The notes under the pieces are model-generated. The model saw nothing but the letters and a program-made list of their open reading frames with translations, was not told where the DNA came from and made no database searches. The position numbers and the translations under genes are program-made. Below, piece after piece: positions 58,590-64,000 of a stretch of DNA of 64,000 nt; the first letter of the stretch is position 1; each line of letters starts with the position of its first letter. The DNA comes from Saccopteryx bilineata (taxonomy: Eukaryota; Chordata; Mammalia; Chiroptera; Emballonuridae), in NCBI RefSeq assembly GCF_036850765.1, contig NC_089493.1, positions 263,426,534 through 263,490,533 on the forward strand. The letters run 5' to 3'.

Positions 58590-60530
58590 AGACAACGTGC
58601 CCTGCTCCAGCCATAAACCGGAAGCTGGCTGGTCCACATATGCCCAAAGCCTGAGGAACCTCGCTGTGGGGCTTCTTATAACTGGACTCTGGGGAGGGAG
58701 AGGAACTAGGGCAGAGGACTGTGAACCATGTATCCATATCACCAAGAGAGGTAAAAAAGTCTCTACCATCTTGCTTTTCTATAGCTTCTATAAATGCCAG
58801 GGAACTCAGAAAGGGACCTGTACCTATAATCAGACTCAATATTTTGTATGTGACCCAGGAAATGACAAACCTTATATCTGTTATAACCCTATAGACCCTC
58901 CTACTGAAGTAGTGTTTGAGGTAAAAGTAGCAAGGGGAGGGGGAGTTTGGGGGTGGAATGATGGGCCAACCATGGCACAAACTAGGGTAGAAGGAAACCC
59001 AGAACAAGTCATCTTAAGGTATGATGCATGTGCCACTATGAGTCATGCAGAAAGGGGGTGTGGTCCCTTGACTGGAAGAGAAGCTACAGGGTAAATGAAA
59101 AGTATATATGTGCTCATAGCTACTCATGTGGAATAACCTGTGAATATTGGTCATGTGTCCAATTGGCTACTTGGGAAAAGGACACCTCTAAAAGGAAATA
59201 AGTATATTTTAAGAAAGTGGAGGCTCTCCCAAACTGCACCCATGGTTGCATCCCTTAAAGCTAATCATAATCCATCCCTTAAACCCCTGTTGAAAGGCTG
59301 GAGAAGTGCTAACACTTGGCATTGACGGGAAGGGGCTAGATCCCATTGTTCCAATCCTTATCAGACGTCAGGTACTGGACCACCTTGCTCAAGCCTTCCA
59401 AGTATATAAGTCCTTTTATGAGGAATGAGGAAGCAACTGAACCCCTACCGCCCCACCACCAAGTAAGAACTTATTCCTCAAGATGGCTGAAGAAATAACT
59501 CATTCCCTGAATGTCATCCCCTGCTATGTACGTGGGGGAACTCTAACGGGTGATAGATGGCCATGGGAAGCCAAAGAATTAGCCCACCAGAGCTATGCCA
59601 AATATAATGGCCCCCTCACCTCTGATGACAGCCAGTGGGTTTTAAAACATACTACTATAGGACAATACTGCTTGGCCAGAGGTGGAGGAAATTTCATTGA
59701 ATCAGTTGGGGATTTAACTTGCCTTGGCCAATGGTATTATAATGCCACCTCCAAATAAAGCATGTGGTGGGGAAATCAGACAGAAAAATCTGTTGGCCAG
59801 TTGCCAGAGTTGGCTGGAGCCTGGCAGGACCCTGGCAAGGCCCGAGACTAGATAGCACCATGTGGCCTTTACTGGATTTGCAGAAACAGGGCCTATATCT
59901 GCCTTCCCAGGAATTGGGAAGGGAGCTGTATAATTGGTATAATAAAGCCATCTTTCTTCCTCTTGCCTCTGAAAACAGGGAATTGCTTGGCTACCTGGTC
60001 CCACAGCCCCTACAATGGGTAAAAAGAGAACTCCAAATAGGAGACTGGAAAGATGATGAGTGGCCCCAAAAACAAATAACCCAATACTATGGACCTGCTA
60101 CTTGGGCAGAAGATGGATCTTGGGGATACCATACCCCACTTACATGTTGAACTGGATTATCTGACTGCAGGCAGTCTTAGAAATTATTACCAATGAGATT
60201 GGGAGAGCCCTAACCCTCCTTGCACATCAATAGACTCAGATGAGAAATGGCATCTACCAAAACAGGTTGGTGCTAGACTATCTATTAGCAGCAGAAGGAG
60301 GAATATTGTGGAAATTCAATCTCATCAATTGTTGCCTGCAGACAGATGACCAGGGCCAGGCAGTTGAGGACCTTGTCAAAAAGATGACAAGACTGGCACA
60401 TGTGCCTGTGCAAGTCTGGCATGGATGGGATCCCAATAGCCTTTTGGGGGAATGGTTCTCAGCCTTTGGTGGATTTAAAACCCTAATAGGAGCAGTCTTA
60501 CTGCTCCCAGAATTTGCCTGATTGGACCGT
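58590..60530 (+). pseudogene. Env remnant (surface and transmembrane parts)
   Basis: An open frame at 58597-59094 begins with a leader-like hydrophobic stretch (LRNLAVGLLITGLWGG) and Cys-rich surface-unit sequence (CYNPIDPPTE). Further pieces lie at 59483-59758 and 59764-60150 in other frames, with stops between. The transmembrane part (60240-60521) keeps a QNRLVLDYLLAAEGG segment of the immunosuppressive-domain type. In the following CX6CC-type motif the first Cys is Trp (60309-60311), while the CC pair remains (60330-60335). The membrane anchor is cut short by a stop after LLLPEFA. The gene is clearly non-functional. The best-known relatives are gamma-type Env proteins; no subfamily is claimed. 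Confidence 0.88.
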
Positions 60531-60695
60531 GTCTGTTGCCACTACTAATGAACAGTATAAAGAGCATGATAGAGATCACTGTACAGCAACGAAATATGGC
60601 CCATGTATACTTTACCCGCCACTATCAGGAAATCCCACAGGAGTTAGACAACGAATGTGAGACTCCAGCATAAAAGAAGAAATTTCTAGAGTCTC

Positions 60696-60706
60696 AAAGC
60701 AGGGAA
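60696..60706 (+). other. Polypurine tract
   Basis: aaagcagggaa immediately precedes the TG start of the 3' LTR; it is purine apart from one C. Confidence 0.6.
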
Positions 60707-61135
60707 TGAGAGGGGAAAACCCGGAAGAATGCAGAAGAGGCCTGCAGGAATGACTGGCTCAGCCAGTTAAAGATTATCCACATCCTATAGATCCCTAACT
60801 GATTTCCTGGAGACTCCTACAATACTCACAAGAAAAACAGGATCTGTAAATAGATAGGACCAGGGGTCTAGAAACCCCTCCCCTCTTGCTGCTCCACCGA
60901 AACTCTCCAGCCCCACCTTGAGTCATGATGTGCATGTAGGACCTCAGACAAAGTAATCACTGGCCTCTTGCATGGACACTGTAAAAGGTATATAAGATGT
61001 AAGAAATCTAACTTCAGAGAGCTTGTGCTTTGGTGCTACTAGCTTCACGTGCTCTGCTGGCTACTTATAAATTATTCCCCTATTAAATTGTCTGGGCGTC
61101 TATTATCCTCCATTTGGGTGTCTTTTCCTGCAACA
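60707..61135 (+). repeat. 3' LTR
   Basis: 429 bp, homologous to 50863-51286 throughout. It has TATATAA at 60989-60995 and ATTAAA at 61082-61087. It differs from the 5' LTR by scattered substitutions, a longer stretch near 60822-60832 (atactcacaag) and a 3-bp deletion in atgatgatg. Confidence 0.93.
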
Positions 61136-61139
61136 GCTC

Positions 61140-61388
61140 AGCAACTGAGTGCTGCTTAGCTCCTGAGGTGGAGGCCATGAAGCTATCCTCAGTACCCAGG
61201 CCAACTCGCTCTAATGGAGCCAGGGTTGCAGGAGGGGTGGGGGTGGGGGAAAGAGAGAGAGAGAGATCGAGAGGCGGAGAGGTAAAGAAGCAGATGGGCG
61301 CTTCTCCTGTGTGCCCTAACTCAGAATCAAACCTTGGACATCCACACGCCGGGGGTGGGGGGAGGCTCTACCACTGAGCAGCCAGGAC
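61140..61388 (-). repeat. SINE (antisense), head part, separated from its tail by the provirus
   Basis: Continuation of the SINE at 50743-50858. It ends with the tRNA-like head complement (ggctctaccactgagcagcc) and is followed by cagggttggtaagtctt at 61389. Confidence 0.85.
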
Positions 61389-61405
61389 CAGGGTTGGTAA
61401 GTCTT

Positions 61406-62415
61406 AATTCCCTGTGCAAATGTGAATGATTTCCCAGTCCCATGCAGGAAGCAGAGAATCAGGAGAGGAACTCTGGGCTGAGAACGGAGTCCAACAGGGA
61501 GCTAGCACTGTAGGAAATGGCTTTGGCTGCTGCAGATGCTTCTAGGAGAGCTTGGAATTGAAGTGGAGAAAGAGGACTCCTTTGTGGGATGGGATTCTAG
61601 CGATCTGGTGGGTCTCAGGTGCTGAGGAATTAACAAAGCCCGTTCCCAACCTCGCCCGGGTCTCCCAGAGTAACTCCAGGACTACAGTTGCAGACAGAGA
61701 CACCCGTCAAATTTTTTGCTAAGATCTAGTCAATTCTCTCTTTAAGCGCACTAATCGGCGTATACTTATGGCGGAAACGAGGCCGCCCTGGCCAATGACA
61801 GAAGCCGTATGGCGGAAGTGCCGGGAATGGTCTCGTGCAGAAGGCAGCCTCTGTCTGGTCACAAATTGATTGGCAGGTGCTGTGGCCAGAAGGTAAGAAC
61901 CGTAGCGAGAGCTGCTGATCGGAGGCAGAAGCCCAAAGAAGCGCGGGTTGGAGTTCAGGGAGAGATCCGAGGCCCAGATATCCGTGGAGCAGGGGGCGGA
62001 AAGGGCAGCCCCGGAGGAGACCGCTGCGACAGGAGGAGTCTGGCTCAAGAAAGGGGGCGGAACCCATACTCCCGGTAGGGGCGGGGCTTCTGGAGATGTT
62101 GAGCCTGGCCTAGAGACCAGGCTGGAGTTGGGAGCCGCCGGGGGCCGGGTTTACCGAGTGGGCGTGACCATCGAGGTGGGGTTTGGGGGCGGGGCCTAAA
62201 GGGCCTGGGCATTCCTGGAAAGGGGGAGGGTTTCGGAGGTCTAGTCTTGGTATGCGCGAGCCTTATCTAGTGAAGTTACGGGGAGGTGGCTACATCAGTA
62301 CAGGCCGGCCCCGCGATCTCATCTGTTCCCTTTCGCCCCTCTTGTCCCTAAGCTCTAGACTTCAGGTTCTGTTCCCCGAGCTCAGCCCTCGGATGTCCCA
62401 CCGCCCAGAGCCTGC
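61406..62415 (+). promoter_or_regulatory. MOSPD3: MOSPD3 promoter and 5' untranslated region
   Basis: Two ATGGCGGAA motifs (61768-61776 and 61809-61817; ETS core GGAA next to an ATGGCG YY1-like core), a CCAAT at 61792 and an inverted CCAAT (attgg) at 61869. A donor-like AGAAG|GTAAGA at 61892 could end a non-coding first exon. CpG is dense from about 61740 on. The TSS is not fixed by sequence. Confidence 0.6.
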
Positions 62416-63735
62416 ATGCGCCGCAGGGCGCCCCAGGACCAGGAGCTGGTGGGTCCCGGGGCTCCTGAGCGGGGGTCCCGGGACGCTGCTCCTCCCTCGG
62501 GACCTGTTGTCCCGGTTCTCGTATTTCCCCCGGATCTAGTATTCAGGGCGGACCAACGGAGTGGACTCAGGCAGCTGCTGACCCTCTATAACCCCACGGG
62601 AGCTGCGCTTCGCTTCCGAGGTGAAGGGATGGGCGCCTCAATGCTAGGGGTCTGGGGACTGGCGGCAGGACTTTGGGGGCCTGTGTGGGCTAGAAGAGTC
62701 AAATGAGTATGGTCAGATGTCCAGCCTTGGTAAACTGAAAGAGTCGTGTCCAGTCCTGGGGGGTAGAAGGCAAGGGGGATTCTAGGGTCCTTTCATGGGA
62801 AAGGCTTGTGTAAGGACTTTGAAGCAATAGTTGGTCTATGTGCGTTTATCCCCCAGTCCTGTGCACAGCGCCTGCCAAATACACGGTGTTTGACGCAGAA
62901 GGCTATGTGAAGCCTCAGTCCTGCATTGACATGTGAGTTGCGAGAATGGGGAAGCCAGAGGTCGCTGCTACCTTTTTCTGAATAACTGAGCCATGGTCTA
63001 GCAGGGGTAGTCAACCTTTTTATACCTACCGCCCACTTTTGCATCTCTGTTAGTAAAATTTTCTAACCGCCCACCGGTTCCACAGTAATGGTGATATATA
63101 AAGTAAGGAAGTAACTTTACTTTATAAAATTTATAAAGCAGAGTTACAGCAAGTTAAAGCATATAATAATAATTACTTTCCAAGTACTTTATGTGGATTT
63201 TCGCTAAGTTTGGCAGAATAAATTTTTATAAAACAAGTTACTATAGTTAAATCTGTCTTTTTATTTATACTTTGGTTGCTCCACTACTGCCCACCATGAA
63301 AGCTGGAACGCCCTCTAGAGGGCGGTAGGGACCAGGTTGACTACCACTGGAAGATCTCAGACCTTGTCCTCTTCAACCTTTTTCCCCCATCCTCTGTCTG
63401 CAACCCTGTGGTAAAGTTTCCTGGGAGGGTGGGGCCTGGATCCACTGGGATCACTGCGTCTATCTCACTTCCTCTCAACACGCCTTTCTCCTGTATTGGG
63501 ACCAGTGTAATTCGCCACGTGGCCCCCATTGCCAACCACTATGATGTCCAGGACCGCTTCCGCATTGAGCTGTCTGAGGAAGGAGCTGAGGGCCGAGTGG
63601 TGGGACGCAAGGACATCACCTCGGTTCTGAGAGGCCCGGCCTACTCCCTTGAAGTTCAGGGGCAGCCTGACCCAGCGCCCCACCCAGGGCCTCCTTCCTG
63701 GACAGCACCACCCCTGGCCAGACAGCTCCCTGAGA
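62416..63735 (+). CDS. MOSPD3: MOSPD3, motile sperm domain (MSP) protein, first three coding exons (partial)
   Basis: Exons 62416-62620 (ATG at 62416), 62857-62932 and 63506-63735, joined in phase (205, 76 and 230 nt). The start [15 protein letters not shown] and the MSP domain ([20 protein letters not shown], then [46 protein letters not shown]) match the family. MSP domains bind FFAT-type motifs at ER contact sites. In MOSPD3 two C-terminal membrane segments anchor it in the ER; these lie in exons beyond the window. The intron between exons 2 and 3 holds a DNA transposon (63002-63349). Confidence 0.96.
63002..63349. mobile_element. Non-autonomous DNA transposon with inverted repeats, 348 bp
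   Basis: Terminal inverted repeats of 16 bp: CAGGGGTAGTCAACCT at the left, and AGGTTGACTACCACTG at the right (complement with one difference). There is no clear 8-bp target duplication (tggtctag and gaagatct differ), so hAT membership is likely but not firm. No coding capacity. Confidence 0.8.
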
Positions 63736-63862
63736 GTGAGTTGGGAGATGGGAATTCTTGAGTTCTGTAAGGGAGGGAGGACCTAGTATTACCCGAGAGT
63801 TGAGCTCAGTTGGAGTTCCAGAGGTCTTTTGGTGGAAACATTCCTAGGAATTGAGATTTTTT

Positions 63863-63903
63863 TTTTTTAAATATTTTATTTATTGATTTTTTTTAGAGAG
63901 AGA

Positions 63904-63944
<41 letters not shown>

Positions 63945-64000
63945 AGGGGGAGGAGCAGGAAGCATCAACTCCCATATGTGCCTTGACCAGGCAAGCCCAA
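63863..64000 (-). repeat. tRNA-derived SINE (short type), antisense, cut by window end
   Basis: T-rich tail, (GA)n stretch, then gcaggaagcatcaactccca and gccttgaccaggcaagccca, the complement of the SINE body. Confidence 0.85.

Larger units (their letters stand above)
50863..61135 (+). mobile_element. Class I (gammaretrovirus-like) endogenous retrovirus, defective
   Basis: A two-LTR provirus of about 10.3 kb, including three SINE insertions. The 4-bp target duplication GCTC lies at 50859-50862 and 61136-61139. LTRs start TG and end CA. The order is 5' LTR, tRNA-Gly primer site, leader, gag, pro, pol, env, polypurine-like tract, 3' LTR. Gene order, 4-bp duplication, Gly-type primer and pol and env motifs all fit class I. 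Every gene has stops, frameshifts or insertions, so the element is not functional. By eye the LTRs differ at very roughly 8-10% of positions, so the insertion is old relative to the full-length LINE-1. I do not assign a named family. Confidence 0.95.

Noticed and set aside
58597..60521. Possible captured, functional Env (syncytin-like)
   Set aside because: The region has several stops and frame changes, the first Cys of the CX6CC-type motif is missing and the anchor is truncated. No intact frame spans surface and transmembrane parts.
1..64000. CRISPR array, operons, insertion sequences or other prokaryotic systems
   Set aside because: Introns, SINEs, a LINE-1 and vertebrate genes show that the sequence is mammalian. 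Direct repeats seen are target-site duplications, LTRs, SINEs and microsatellites.

Overview
The window is a mammalian chromosome segment, most likely from a bat (Chiroptera). Coding exons with GT/AG borders rebuild a gene block in the order AGFG2, an IRS3 relic, SAP25, LRCH4, FBXO24, PCOLCE, MOSPD3, which is the order I know from human 7q22.1 and mouse chromosome 5. The bat call is an inference. It rests on abundant tRNA-derived SINEs of types I associate with bats, and on two non-autonomous DNA transposons whose terminal repeats are still well preserved (the second has no clear target duplication). No family or species is claimed.

Layout. 66-3180 (+): last six coding exons of AGFG2, cut at the window start. 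8467-about 10000 (+): decayed IRS3-like gene with a PH-PTB plan, a stop in the PH domain and a frameshift in the PTB domain. 11452-12325 (-): SAP25. 14500-24675 (-): complete LRCH4, 18 coding exons, 691 residues. 27471-41416 (+): FBXO24, ten exons, 580 residues, with a 6.1 kb full-length antisense LINE-1 in intron 7. 43107-48788 (+): PCOLCE, nine exons, 468 residues, plus one unexplained in-frame exon-like segment in intron 3. 50863-61135 (+): a defective class I (gammaretrovirus-like) endogenous retrovirus with two LTRs, a GCTC target duplication and a tRNA-Gly primer site. 62416-63735 (+): first three coding exons of MOSPD3, cut at the window end.

The host genes share synteny rather than a pathway: AGFG2 (membrane traffic), SAP25 (Sin3 corepressor), LRCH4 (membrane LRR protein), FBXO24 (F-box substrate receptor), PCOLCE (procollagen processing) and MOSPD3 (ER MSP-domain protein). 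SAP25 lies just downstream of LRCH4 on the same strand; only about 0.2 kb separates the LRCH4 poly(A) signal from the GC-rich region where SAP25 probably starts.

Most of the unusual structure is in the transposons: SINEs nested in SINEs, a provirus inside a SINE that itself reused an old insertion site, a LINE-1 with an apparent 3' transduction, and a retroviral pol with a second copy of its RNase H segment inside the RT palm. Host-side points of interest are the extra PCOLCE exon candidate, the IRS3 relic, four perfect octamer motifs within 285 bp of LRCH4 intron 1, and a bare poly(A) insertion at the FBXO24 3' end.
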